Source: Elmis aenea
Lineage: Eukaryota > Arthropoda > Insecta > Coleoptera > Elmidae
Reading direction: 5' to 3'
Length of the DNA stretch: 64,000 bases
NCBI GenBank assembly: GCA_947652605.1
Contig: OX393580.1
Location: 19,798,159 to 19,862,158 of the forward strand
Shown here: in pieces, positions 50,901 to 59,061 of the stretch
Layout: the number at the start of each line of letters is the position of its first letter
Position numbering within the stretch: position 1 is the first letter of the stretch
The notes under the pieces: generated by a model
The model's database searches: none
Seen by the model: only the letters and a program-made list of their open reading frames with translations
What the model was told of the DNA's origin: nothing
Translations under genes and position numbers: made by a program

Positions 50901-51521
50901 AAAACTTTATATCTATTACATATATTTTGAATGTGAAGCTTTCTTCTTGATTTTTACCAACTTACCATTATATTTTGCCCGCAAAGCTGTAAGACTGGAC
51001 ATCATTCTAGCACGATGCGACGAAATTTTGACACCTAGATTTTTAATATCCGCTTCCGAGTGTTCTAATAACTCTTCTACACCACCAAAGCCGCTGAAAG
51101 CGGGCACATATTGCTCCAAATCTAAAACTTTGAGCCATTCGGCTATATCCAAATGTTTGCGTGATTTTCTTCCACCAGTTTCTGTTCCTGACGACGCGTT
51201 CTGGCGTAATTTTCTCAGGGAAACCAAGGAACCGAATCGAGTCCATGACAGATCTGTAACAAGATTAACGTATATCAGTATTTAAATGTTAATATACATT
51301 AAGATTAGATTGGTGTAAAATAAATATTGGAAAATTTCGTTCAAGGAAATCAATTTAGTTTTACAGCAACGTCGTTGCCAATGGTAATCGGAGCTACAAA
51401 TATTACATGTGAATAAAAAACTAAATAATAAATCTGATGAAAGAACGAGAGTATAAAAATTATGCATTTTTATCTAAAACAATTTATTGTTTAAATTAAA
51501 GTAAGATTATTTACCCTCCAT
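11980..51521 (-). CDS. BCAR3/SH2D3 (NSP) family adaptor with N-terminal SAM domain
   Basis: NSP proteins link receptor and integrin signalling to p130Cas through a catalytically atypical Cdc25-like domain. On the minus strand the exons are 51521-51515, 51253-50966, 50739-50661, 37088-36866, 16523-15010, 13401-13233 and 12513-11980. Their phases fit without a break, giving 937 codons plus stop. Exon 2 encodes a SAM domain (about residues 36-97, AEWLKVLDLEQYV). The SH2 domain starts at about W232 (AWYHGAIP) with FLIRD arginine R255. A Ser/Pro-rich linker follows, then the Cdc25-homology region from about 640 to the end, including QLRLDLVER and MKFLWGSRGA as in SHEP1. The last three exons are certain by homology. 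Joining the SAM exon across 34 kb rests on phase, strand and splice sites. Exon 4 (36866-37088) matches nothing I know. A shorter isoform could start at M203 or M207. Confidence 0.8.
12514..13232 (-). other. Adaptor gene intron before the last exon
   Basis: A 719-bp intron between GTAAGA at 13232 and TATAG at 12514. A 64-codon minus-strand frame at 12915-13109 starts with ATG but matches no family I recognise, and I do not call it a gene. Confidence 0.6.
13561..14763. mobile_element. Non-autonomous hAT element in an adaptor-gene intron
   Basis: The ends CAGGGACT and AGTCCCTG are inverted repeats flanked by an exact 8-bp duplication CTTTTTAG (13553-13560 and 14764-14771). The subterminal regions are full of AACGAAA/TTTCGTT repeats and AACCGGTTTT blocks on both sides. 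No transposase remains. A stretch of about 35 bp near 14177-14211 is repeated directly near 14373-14408. It lies between the exon ending at 15010 and the one starting at 13401. Confidence 0.88.
16943..17924 (+). pseudogene. Broken hAT transposase
   Basis: An open frame of 212 codons (16943-17581) ends in a stop and is followed by a second frame (17664-17924). The second frame has the hAT C-terminal dimerisation signature CCPVSSASAERFFSTLKRLK, followed by RSTMGDERLNGLALMA. The first covers the middle of the transposase (AIVETLKTISED, SLSKELQSASLL). The N-terminal zinc finger and the start of the RNase H fold are missing, so the enzyme is dead. Confidence 0.85.
17985..18240. repeat. Tandem repeat inside the hAT element
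   Basis: About three degenerate copies of an AT-rich unit of roughly 87 bp, each containing TTTTTGTTAAATAAT and TTAATATGGTTTATAAT. It lies between the transposase stop and the right TIR. Confidence 0.7.
18346..24020. other. Intronic sequence of the adaptor gene, mostly featureless
   Basis: AT-rich sequence without a convincing gene. A segment at 22015-22080 (AGGTGGGCGATATC with ATATCG repeats) resembles one end of a hAT-type element, but I found no partner end. A segment at 23415-23475 carries two oppositely oriented copies of GACGTTTCGA, a motif often seen in Penelope-like or SINE ends. A short hairpin GTCAGTAG/CTACTGAC is at about 19666-19685. Confidence 0.4.
24219..25174 (+). pseudogene. 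PIF/Harbinger transposase (HARBI1-like) fragment split by a MITE
   Basis: The frame from ATG 24219 reads MDDIINLFVLENL... and then RQFIKMFRLSRDLCKYLIG, the usual N-terminus of Harbinger DDE transposases. It is interrupted at 24404 by palindromic element B. After that element (25128 onward) the same frame resumes with KSDLDIETKV, the next conserved Harbinger block. The catalytic core is absent. Repeated GAACCTTCGC motifs upstream (24040-24120) may belong to its terminal region. Confidence 0.7.
24404..25125. mobile_element. Palindromic element, family B
   Basis: CAGGGTGTTTCATAATTGAA at the left is mirrored by TTCAATTATGAAACACCCTA at the right, with arms of about 0.3 kb and TA on each side. Both arms contain a segment on CCTTAAGGATCAGCATTC and one with GGCGTCCATACTA. 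It sits inside the Harbinger reading frame and uses a TA as target. Confidence 0.9.
25420..25800 (+). pseudogene. Possible helix-turn-helix relic of a Tc1/mariner-like transposase
   Basis: Broken frames read KACQEFQN, AIAAFVN, TNEVKNRSPVHNQ and TIRLWEVITARWKKFKRKNN. Their order resembles the N-terminal DNA-binding part of the insect mariner-like transposases that end in SPDLTPLDFF. Several stops and shifts are present. This is a weak resemblance. Confidence 0.3.
25801..27097. other. Region upstream of the aquaporin, with retroelement-like fragments
   Basis: From about 26400 to 26720 the plus strand is purine-rich and reads in short frames such as RMTKYKSELRNQMGWIREL, which looks like worn retroelement coding sequence. 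At 26930-26985 there is a CTGACGAA...GGTTTTGAACT motif like those in Penelope or SINE ends. The aquaporin promoter should be in the last few hundred bases, but I could not mark it. Confidence 0.35.
27098..30084 (+). CDS. Aquaporin, entomoglyceroporin-like, with altered NPA and arginine motifs
   Basis: MIP-family membrane channel for water or small solutes. The certain exons are 27232-27371, 28898-29041, 29097-29213, 29296-29433, 29797-29877 and 29986-30084, all phase-consistent. The start is ambiguous. Either a 7-base exon 27098-27104 (donor GTACGT) joins to 27232, or the frame runs unspliced from ATG 27102, adding 38 basic residues that resemble a retroelement tail. TM1 begins ITVVVSEFFGTATLV. 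The first half-helix is GAHVNPLTT (NPL, not NPA). The second is GASMNPAKSF, with Lys where the selectivity arginine normally is. The usual helix-5 filter histidine aligns with Cys. NCASWD and YTGASMNP resemble insect entomoglyceroporins. The gene lies antisense inside the adaptor gene's 20-kb intron, and a dead mariner lies in its intron after 27371. Confidence 0.88.
27525..28811 (+). mobile_element. Mariner element, full length but inactive
   Basis: Inverted ends CGAGGGCTGTTCGGTAAGTC and CGAGGGTTGTTCGATAAGTC are each flanked by TA, and the 1287-bp length is typical of mariner. It inserted in the aquaporin intron in the same orientation as the gene. Confidence 0.93.
27703..28746 (+). pseudogene. 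Mariner transposase with stops and frameshifts
   Basis: Fragments in order are GKTAQETKAKLDKHYGVSAP, a block with RTLKAVGIS, then FVTVDETWIHLY with the first catalytic Asp, FWDARGI, and a segment reading HHEN where HHDN carries the second catalytic Asp. The SPDLAPSDY-like block is also worn. There are at least two in-frame stops and one or more frameshifts, so it is non-functional. Confidence 0.9.
30164..30169 (+). terminator. Aquaporin polyadenylation signal
   Basis: AATAAA 80 bp after the aquaporin stop codon. Confidence 0.5.
30170..32574. other. Intronic AT-rich sequence, nothing recognised
   Basis: No transposon ends and no protein-like frames were seen. Two short plus-strand frames at 30551-30963 are hydrophobic and T-rich, as expected by chance in such sequence. 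Confidence 0.4.
32575..33804. mobile_element. Palindromic element, family C
   Basis: CAGGGTGTTTCACTTTTCCA at the left mirrors the right end AAAAGTGAAACACTCTG, each flanked by TA. The arms are about 0.6 kb and centred near 33.19 kb. Both arms include the shared internal module (AAATGG followed by GGTAGGTGATAACT, about 32905-32940 and its mirror near 33440-33475). Confidence 0.9.
33805..36865. other. Intronic sequence with a possible Penelope-like end
   Basis: Mostly featureless AT-rich sequence. At 36570-36615 the minus strand reads CCTGAAGATG, a short spacer, then CGTACGAAACGTCAATATAA, a pattern common at Penelope-like or SINE ends. No reverse transcriptase is visible. Confidence 0.35.
37089..38234. 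other. Intronic sequence between the candidate exon and palindrome D
   Basis: AT-rich with no recognised gene or transposon end. It would be intron upstream of adaptor exon 4 if that exon is real. Confidence 0.4.
38235..39615. repeat. Outer palindrome that contains element D
   Basis: The inverted symmetry continues about 145 bp beyond both TIRs of element D. GAGCGTTAAAAAAT at 38237 and AATCCAAGGGTA beside the left TIR are mirrored on the right by TACCCTTGGATT and by a matching segment that ends near 39615. The outer arms read CAGTTGTTATCGATTGGCTT on both sides. Confidence 0.85.
38383..39472. mobile_element. Palindromic element, family D, copy 1
   Basis: CAGGGTGGTCCACTTTTTTG at the left is mirrored by CAAAAAAGTGGACCACCCTG at the right, flanked by TA. 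Arms of about 0.5 kb share an open frame containing KLVRPCSKS. A second copy of the family is at 61040-62117. Confidence 0.92.
39616..42980. other. Intronic sequence with a recurring TTTATTG...GTTAAACA motif
   Basis: A segment with TTTATTGTTTGTAAATATG followed by TTAAACA occurs at about 39523 (outer palindrome arm) and again at about 39800, and a shorter form is near 39682. The rest is AT-rich with no gene recognised. Confidence 0.4.
43089..43808. mobile_element. Second hAT-like element nested in the first
   Basis: Left end CATGGACCCGAACCGAACCG and inverted right end CAGGGACGCGAACCGC are related. Many AACCGG/CCGGTT repeats are subterminal on both sides. Flanks TTCATAAC and TTTACAAC agree at 6 of 8 positions. 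It has no coding capacity. Confidence 0.75.
43276..43487. mobile_element. piggyBac-type MITE, copy 1
   Basis: It is flanked by TTAA on both sides, starts CCCTTTGCCTGTCC and ends GGACAGAGGG. Inside is a perfect 20-bp palindrome, GTGCATCACCGGTGATGCAC. TTAA targets with CCC/GGG termini are the piggyBac signature. It is about 212 bp and non-coding. Confidence 0.85.
44061..45999. other. Intronic sequence with a GC-richer island (about 45300-45930)
   Basis: Most is AT-rich and featureless. From about 45300 to 45930 the base composition rises clearly, with several CpGs. A 93-codon minus-strand frame (45612-45893) lies there but has no motif I recognise. It could be an alternative promoter or first exon of the adaptor gene, or a worn insertion. 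I cannot decide. Confidence 0.35.
46009..46621 (-). pseudogene. Mariner-like transposase relic
   Basis: Minus-strand fragments appear in the order of a mariner transposase: ESLFLDRTLNCVDKWIFYNY then RLRSWLDVKKSS, and later SPDLAPIDFHFFSK and FYDELSERWLKCLKV. Frameshifts and stops separate them, and the catalytic Asp before KW reads VDKW instead of DEKW. No TIRs were found. It is a different lineage from the mariner at 27.5 kb. Confidence 0.8.
46727..48182. mobile_element. Palindromic element, family E
   Basis: CAGGGTGGGCAAATTTC at the left is mirrored by GAAATCTGCCCACCCCG at the right, flanked by TA. The arms of about 0.6 kb carry GGCGATAACTCGA segments and the shared module TTTAAATGGAACCCATAGTT (left about 47296, mirror about 47860). 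The left arm alone holds a 235-bp piggyBac-type insertion. Confidence 0.92.
46770..47004. mobile_element. piggyBac-type MITE, copy 2
   Basis: TTAA on both sides, start CCCTTTGCCTGTCC, end GGACAGGCAAAGGG. It is nearly identical to copy 1 and includes the same 20-bp palindrome, plus about 20 bp absent from copy 1 (ATTATATGAAAAACACATAT). The uninterrupted right arm of the host palindrome shows the empty site. Confidence 0.9.
48183..49326. other. Intronic AT-rich sequence, nothing recognised
   Basis: No protein-like frames, inverted repeats or transposon ends were seen here. Confidence 0.4.
49327..49735. mobile_element. Short hAT MITE with a GCTCCG minisatellite
   Basis: Ends CAGGGGTTTGGAG and CTCCAAACCCCTG are perfect inverted repeats flanked by an exact 8-bp duplication ATTAAAAC (49319-49326 and 49736-49743). 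Both subterminal regions consist of GCTCC/GCTCCG repeats in the same orientation, separated by an AT-rich core. Confidence 0.92.
49744..50660. other. Intronic sequence with a solitary CAGGGTG end
   Basis: At 50467 a CAGGGTGTTTTTTTATGCACG segment resembles one end of the palindromic elements, but there is no mirrored partner and no TA before it. The rest is AT-rich without a recognised gene. Confidence 0.35.
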
Positions 51522-52962
51522 GTTGTGCTACTAATACTTTCACAATAATCAGGGAAATACACATATCTGCCTGTGTTCCATTGATATCATGTTAAGTTTA
51601 TATATTCTTTTGTGCCAGTTTATGGCAACTACATCAATAGATAACAAATTATTGATTTGTAAAATATATCAGTGGCTGCTTGACTTCTGACAAGATATTT
51701 TATTCACTGAATTATTTGTATAAAATGCACTTACTTCTGCACTTATTGTACAGTGCAGGGCAATTCTGTAGCATGCTTTAAACTAAAATAAACTTAAACC
51801 TATAAAAAAATAGAGTCCCGATTAATCGAAGCTCGTTCAACCGATTTTGCGTAGTATCCTAGATGAATTGTGGAAAACTGTTATATATTTCGTCAACACA
51901 GACAAAAAAAGTAATAAAATAGCTGTAAACGTAATTAGAATGTTTTATAGCACAATTAAAAGTGATTATATTTAATATGTAGATCTAACCTGATAATACA
52001 GTGTCCATAGTCTTATTAACGTGTTTAGATCCAGTTTATTTAATAACAATTTCATCAAAGTTTTGTTTTATCCAAGTTTTTCATGATTCGAGGTACCCTC
52101 AGTGAGCATAACCTCGGATATTCGTATGATTACCATAATATTCTATTAAGATTTAATGTTTTGCACTTTTTGTAATTTCTGGTGATATTTATACAAAATA
52201 CGCAGTGATGTGCGAATTTGAGATATATTTGATTAATATCTCACGTTGCTAGATAAAAGATAAGCTATCTTTATTATTTTGGTGTACATGACGTCAATGA
52301 CATTACACTCAGAAGTGTATGAACATTGTCTAAAAATTATAATTTTTTTTTTAAAGTAGACAAAATATAAATCTATTTTAATTTTTTTTAAAGTGTGTTG
52401 GTAATTTTTTTTTTTTAAGAATATCTATTTTAGTTTCGCGACTCTTCTCTTCGCAATCAGATTTCTTATTTATTTAGAGAAATTTAGCATATTTTCACAA
52501 TAATGTTATGAAATAAACACGTGTTTGTCGAATAAAGCAAAAATAATTTATTTTACATCTACCCACAACCGTGTTACTTTGAAAAGGTGTTCCCCAGAGT
52601 TACCAGAATTAGAAAGTTATTCAAATGCAAAGTTATGCGTCTGTTACCATTTTTGCAACTTTGTGGTTAATTTTGCATTAAAATATCTTTAATTTGTTTT
52701 TGAGAATTCACGCATTTGTTTAATTAAATGATACTTAATAAAATGAGATGTCTAAACATGTGAAACACGTACATAACACACGCCTGCGTCATAGACTACA
52801 CACAATGCTTTAATATGACTGATTATTTGTACGTTGATTAAGTTGTATAGATGTTGAATTATTATATTTTTAATACATAAATCCATGAAAGAATTGTTTC
52901 TTTAATTTAAATTCTTACGTGGAGTCCATCAAAAATGATTTTTAACACAATTTCGGTCTGTA
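51522..52962. other. Region upstream of the adaptor gene start
   Basis: If 51521 is the start codon, the adaptor promoter and 5' UTR lie here. I see no other gene. Composition is AT-rich. Confidence 0.35.
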
Positions 52963-54109
52963 CAGGGTGGACCAAATTCGAATGTTTTACGAGGTATCTC
53001 GGATACCGTAATAGTTAGCAAAAACCTGATATCGCCCTCTTGGGCTATTTGTTTGAGAAAAGAACGCCTATGTAATCAAATTTTTTATATCGCTTCCCAT
53101 TGTAGCACTATAGATGAAAAATGAAATTTCATCGTTTTTGAAAATGTACTTTAAATTCTTTATTTATTAAAATAGAACAAGGTCTTAAAACCGATTTATA
53201 AGCTTAATTTAAAAACAAAACTATTTTTTTAGCGACCTTGAGTTTCGAGATATGAAGTAAACTTATATTTTTTTAAATGGAAACCCTAGTTGGCCATGAC
53301 TTTATATAAAAGATAATTATTTTTGGTTTTAAAAAACATTTAATTTTATATATTTGTTGCAAAAAATAACAAAGATATGGCCAATTTTGTAAAAATTTCC
53401 TTATCAAAGTTAATGTCATATCCAAGTAAATTTTTTAACTTCGTAGCAAATCCCTGTATTCTGTTGCATTTTATAATTGTTTACTGTGGTATTGTTAACA
53501 TGGCTAAATTTGAACACTTTGAAAAGTTTGATATGTTAGAATATTACATTGTCAGTGATAAAAACGTGGCGGCTGCTGCAAAATTTACTTGGAAATGACT
53601 TATAATTGGTTAATTATTGCAAACATCACTTGTTTACAAAATTATGGCAAACTTTGATAACAAAATTTTTACAAAATTAGCCATATCTTTCTTATTTTTT
53701 CTAACAAATATATAAAACTATATGTTGTTTATAAACTAAAAATAAACTCTTTTATATAAAGTCATGGCCAACTAGGGTTTTTCCATTTAAAAAATAAAAT
53801 TTTACTTCATATCTCGAAAGTCAAGGTCGCAAATTTAAAAAAAAAATTGTTTTTAAATTAAGCATAAAAATCTGAATAAAAAACCTATATAATATATTGT
53901 TCTATTCTAATAAATAAAAAAAAAATTAAAAACGATGAAACTTCATTTTTCGTCTGTAGAGCCAAAATGGAAAGCGATATAAAAAATGTGATTACATAGG
54001 CGTTCTTTTCCCAAAAAAGTAGCCCAAGAGACCGATATCAGATTTTTGTTAACTATTACGTTAACCGAGATACCCCGTCCCGTAATATATTCGAATTTGG
54101 TCCACCCTG
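52963..54109. mobile_element. Palindromic element, family F
   Basis: CAGGGTGGACCAAATTCGAA at the left is mirrored by TTCGAATTTGGTCCACCCTG at the right, flanked by TA. Arms of about 0.5 kb carry the shared module (AAATGGAAACCCTAGTTGGC at about 53274 and its mirror near 53775). The 73-codon frame in the centre (53377-53598) is not protein-like. Confidence 0.92.
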
Positions 54110-55731
54110 TACATAATTATACTGACTGATTTTTATCAATTACTACACTGGAAAAATGTAAACGTAAAAATTAAGACAGTAATCTTTTACATTTAAATTT
54201 TCTGTGGACATTTTGTGACAGTTATCGATTTTTCTGAGACAGAATGGCAAATTTAGTAGGAGTATTAAGGTAACAGAATTGCAAAATCTAATTTGTGGAC
54301 GACTAGAATCGCTGTTGGTAGATTACAAAATACATTTAAAAGTTCAAGTTTACAAGCACTACATCGCCAGCATTTTTATTTTAACATATAAACTTACTAA
54401 TAATATGAACTCATTCAACCAACTGGACATTTACAAACGTAAGGTGCAGTTCATCAATTCAATTTCCTAAATTGTGGTGGTTTGGCGTGATACAAAGGTT
54501 CCCAAATTTGGTGATACAAAAGATTCGTAAGATTGCCATCCAACTTTTATTGTTAATCCGTTTTTAAAATTATGGTTTAGTGGCTTGATGCCCAAATTGG
54601 TGACAAAAAAACCTTTGTTATGTAATCCTTAATGTTATATCCGATTTTGGCCATTTTTTTATCCTCTGCTAAAGATATACGTTTTGATTTGGTGTTTTCG
54701 TGCTTCGTTATTACAAATTTCTTCTCATAAATGTAAATGGAACGAATAAATATTGAATTAGATACGATGTTGACTGTCTGTTTAACAAACAGAAGTGCAT
54801 TGTAGTGTGGCGTCTTGTTCACGTTGTGTTCATTACAAAAAATGTCTCTTATCATTCCCAGCATAAAATGTATAAAAAAATTTAATAAAAAGAACGAGCT
54901 TGAAGTAACCTCACTATTTAAGATAGTTTCCGAAGTAACTAAGTAAAAGTTGTTAAAGATTAGGAAAGTGCTTATGTAACATAATTTATGTGTTAGATAC
55001 ATTGTTTTTGACTAATTACGTACAAAACAGGTGTTGGACTTTTATTAGCTGTGTAAAAACTGATTACTGTATTAATAATTTAAACAAATACCCGAGAATG
55101 TTGAGGAAAAGGTTGTTAAATTTACTTTATGTTTAAGAACGTAGTTTACATGCCCAATTCGAAATCTTGATCTTAATAAACTGGTCCATGAAATATTAGT
55201 TCACTCCCATCATTAAAATGTAAGTGATAAATTATATTTGAAATACTATACAAGCAAAGAATAGACGTGTCAAAAAATTTGTTAAGCTAATATGGAATTT
55301 TCATAAATGTGCTTCTGTGAATGTGACATTACTTTTATGAGGTTTAAAAAATAGATATAAAAGATGTTTATTGGTTGCGTTTTTAATGGCTTGTAGCTTA
55401 ATATTCGTTTTTTATAGGCATTTTTATTTTGTTAGCACTGTGGTCCTGTGGTTATACAGTATGTGTCTCATGATTTATGCAACAAAAGGTTCGATAAATA
55501 AAAAAGTTTTGAGTTTTAGATTCGTATTTGCGAGTTCTTTTTTTAGCCAATCAAATGATCACACAAAAATGTAGTTTTCGATTGAAAAAACTACGTTTCT
55601 GAAAGATACAATCAAAGTTTATGTAAAAAAAGAATTAAAAATTGTACATGCAAACAAATTTAAATTAAAATCAACCCCCTTTATTAAGATGCTATGATAT
55701 ATTGCATAAGACCAATTACAACCCTTATATA
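54110..55731. other. AT-rich sequence, nothing recognised
   Basis: Several short frames occur on both strands, for example 54577-55002 minus (141 codons). Their composition is that of translated AT-rich DNA, with no motif. No transposon ends were seen between elements F and G. Confidence 0.4.
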
Positions 55732-56318
55732 CAGGGTGCCAATTTTTCTAACCTGTCGTATGGGTAACTCCGTACTCCGTTAATATTAAAGATACAGAAA
55801 CGTTTATATTAAAAAAATTGTGCAGAATTTTAAGGGAAATCTGATGCCGCTTTCAAATTTGACATACGTCATCGACTTTTTGAAATACTTAAAAAAAACT
55901 GAAAAAGGTCGATTTTTTCAAACTTGAATAATTCCGTAAGCATATGAGCTGGAACAAAAATTAAAATTGGCTTTTATAGATTTTTTAGGTAGATTTTAAA
56001 CAAGTTAACGAAATTTTCATAGCACTCTCGATTTCCGAGTTATAACACAAAGTTGCATTTTTAAAAATGGAAGTCATAGTTGGCTGTGGCCTTATCAAAA
56101 AGGTTATTTTTTTCTCGTTTCAATGATATACCACTCGATACATCTATTTTGAAATTTGACACAAAAATTAATTAAAATTTTTAAAAATAGTCAAAATAAT
56201 CTAGTGAACCGACAAAAATAGAAACAATTGTGGTTTTTTAGACTTTCCTCTTGTACTTTTGATTCAAATTAATAAAAATCATTTCAGTGTCATTAAGCAA
56301 TACACAAGTAGAGTAATA

Positions 56319-56943
56319 CAGGGTGTGTATAAATTGGCGGAAGCGCTACACGTGGCGATGTTCTTCGTAAAATTCTAAGTCGAAAATCTTAATATGATAA
56401 TGTTGTACCATGCTTGCTGTGTCTGCAAGAGGTTCTCAAAGTTTTGACATTTAGTCCTTTAATAAGCGTTATTATTTAATACTTGCAAATGAAAAAGCTG
56501 CAATTTGGAATAAAAATAAATTTCGAATAGTATGTTTTCTTAGATATTGTGTTCTTCCTTTCAAAAATTGGTGTTGAAAATATGTAAATCACTGATTTGA
56601 ATGAAAATAATACATATGGCAACATTGTCATTAGCTGTCATCTCTGTTTTTCTCTTAATTATTTCTAGTTTGTGTTTTACGATACCCAAAAGTTTGCAGC
56701 TATGTTTACGAACTGAAGGCTTTCAGTTCGAACAAAAATTGTAAATACCTTAGTAAAAATTGCTGATAAAAAAATGTCCAAACGCAAATCAATGTATGCA
56801 ATGTTGCCAATTTTTTTTCTCTTTAAATGGTTCCTGAGGCCATAGGAAGCATGGTACAACATTTTTGGATCAAGATTTTCGACTTGGAATTTTACGAAGA
56901 ACATCGTCACGTGTAGTGCTTCCGCCAATTTATACACACCCTG
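56319..56943. mobile_element. Palindromic element, family H, nested in G
   Basis: CAGGGTGTGTATAAATTGGC at the left is mirrored by GCCAATTTATACACACCCTG at the right, flanked by TA. The arms are about 0.3 kb. A 96-codon minus-strand frame (56677-56967) runs through its right arm but matches nothing. Confidence 0.9.
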
Positions 56944-57059
56944 TATATATATTTTTTTAATAGACATTTGCTGAATAAATTTTGTCTATACAAAAAAAAA
57001 ATGATATTAGAAACTTACAATATAATATTAGTATAAAAATAATTATGTTACTGAATTAA

Positions 57060-57240
57060 ATGTTCAAAATGGTTAACGTTGGCTTGCGAACACATTCTGT
57101 ATTTTTTGATTATGTTGTTATGCACATTTACAAGAGAGTGTTGCGAAATGCCCTGTAGCTATGGCAAAAAAATCAAGAGGTGTTAAATCCGGTGATCTTG
57201 CCAGCCATTTCACAGGGCCATTATTGCCAGAGGTTTTGTT
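57060..57240 (-). pseudogene. Mariner-like transposase C-terminal relic (SPDLTPLDFF type)
   Basis: The minus strand reads WLARSPDLTPLDFF and continues with a degraded tail to about 57060. This block contains the final catalytic Asp region of an insect mariner-like transposase. It lies between the arms of palindrome G and could be a remnant of the enzyme that moved such elements. Confidence 0.6.
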
Positions 57241-57509
57241 TTTAAAATTTGTAACTGGCTAATAGGTGCTACAGTAACAATAAAGATTCAACTCTTAAAT
57301 GTCAAATCGAAAAAAAAAACATCAACACGGGATAACTAACTCCCATCTATTATTAGTAGCAGAGCTGGGCAATGCTTGAATGCTTACTACTTGCAATAAT
57401 TTTTTAAGCACTTTTAATGCTTCGAGCACAATGCTTGGAGCACTTTTTAAAACAGATGCTCGATGCTTAGAGCACCAAGCACTTTCATGAACACTTGGTA
57501 CTTATTAAG

Positions 57510-57863
57510 CACTTTAGAAGACTTAATAAGCATTTTTATTTTTACCGCGCTCATTTTTGATTTTAATGAAACAGATTTTATGAATTCAACCCGTGAAAAT
57601 CTATTAGCCATTTCTATCCATGAACAAAAAACAACGATAGAGTTAGAATTAGCTCAGTATACCAAAGATCCTAGAACGGACTGGGACATAACTTCCCTAC
57701 AGTGAAGAAATTATTTTTGAGATACAATACTCCTCTGCCATCAAGTGCTTCTGTTGAGCGATTATTTTCTTTCGCAAGTATAATAAATGCACCTAACAGG
57801 CATGTACTTTCAGATGATAATTTTGAAAATTTGGTACTTTTAAAAGCAAATTCGAAAATTTAG
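57510..57863 (+). pseudogene. hAT transposase C-terminal remnant
   Basis: The frame ends once at about 57705, after KDPRTDWDITSLQ. It resumes in another frame with TPLPSSASVERLFSFASIIN and NRHVLSDDNFENLVLLKAN up to a stop at 57863. This is the hAT dimerisation domain. Everything upstream is lost. Confidence 0.85.
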
Positions 57864-58255
57864 ACCGTCAATGTTGACATTAGTATCTAGCAAGCATTAT
57901 ATGCATAGGTTCAGGCACTAAAATTTCTAGTAATACCTACTTATTTAATTAAATGCAAAACAGCCTTATGTTTTGCAATTTTTTAAAACGGAACGTGATA
58001 TTTTGTTTTTTTGATCTCTACTCTAAACTCTACCCGTGTTAATTTATTATTGTTAATAAATGATTATGTTCGTTGTGTTTTAATATGAGGAATTTATTTT
58101 TATATCCTACACCCACAACTCAAAAATTTTATTGTTGCGGTATTCATTTTTCTCAAATAGTAAATAAGACACACCATCGATGTTTATTAATTTTTAATCT
58201 TGCATGCTTCCATCCAAAATTAGATACAATGTTTAATAAAATGGGAGTAGGTACT

Positions 58256-59061
58256 AGGGTTTCTTCCGGGATCCTGGTCCATTTTAAGCTATTTTATCTT
58301 TCCCGGGAAATGCTTTTTGTCCCGGGAATCCCGGGATTTTAAAAAAGTGCTATTTTCGTTTATTTTGTGCTAAGATCTTTGTAATACTATCATAACCTAT
58401 CAGAATATAATATATAAATATCTTTACTGACAGTAAATTATGGTAAATTATTTCAAAATAGTTTTTCTCTTTTGTATTTCTTCTTTTAGTATGGCGTAAC
58501 TAAGCCCGATCTCCATGACAAAATTAATATCTTCAATATACTTTTACAGTTTTATTTTTGTGTATCCTAGTAATTCGATGCAAAATAGATTAAAAATGAA
58601 TTATTTTTGATAAAAACGATGTCTTTGGTGCTAGATGCTATCAATACAATTTCACCTCAATAGAGACTGAGAGAACATTTTATGCAGCAAACATTTTTGT
58701 TAATAAATCAAGAAAAACACTAATTTACCGAAGCACAGATCACCATTGTTTTCTTAAATCACATTACAAAAATTCATTGTAAAAATTATATTATTGTGTT
58801 CATAAATATGAAACTGCGATAGAAAGGTTATATTTCTCAAATGTATGTTTCTCTCACCAATATTATTTAATTATTTATGATAATCGTGAAGCAAAATGTA
58901 TCACATATATGACTTGGAGTTGTTTTTAAGTAATAAACCGCTCCCTTAATTTTTTTGTCATTTATTTAAAAATATTGACATACTTTATTACATCCCGGGA
59001 CAAAGGTCGATTTCTTTCCGGAATCCTGGGACAAGCAAAATGGTCGAATATGAGAAACCCT
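58256..59061. mobile_element. Element with AGGGTTTCT ends nested in the hAT
   Basis: Left end AGGGTTTCTTCCGGGATCCT is matched by an inverted right end reading AGGGTTTCTCATATTCGACC, with CCGGGA repeats inside both ends. A 10-bp direct repeat, AGTAGGTACT, flanks it (58246-58255 and 59062-59071). The superfamily is uncertain; a 9-10 bp duplication would suit a Mutator-like element better than hAT. No coding sequence was seen. Confidence 0.75.

Noticed and set aside
53377..53598. 73-codon frame in the centre of palindrome F
   Set aside because: It spans the symmetry centre of a foldback element and has no related frame in other families.
54577..55002. 141-codon minus frame with hydrophobic segments
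   Set aside because: No motif, no splice context and AT-driven composition.
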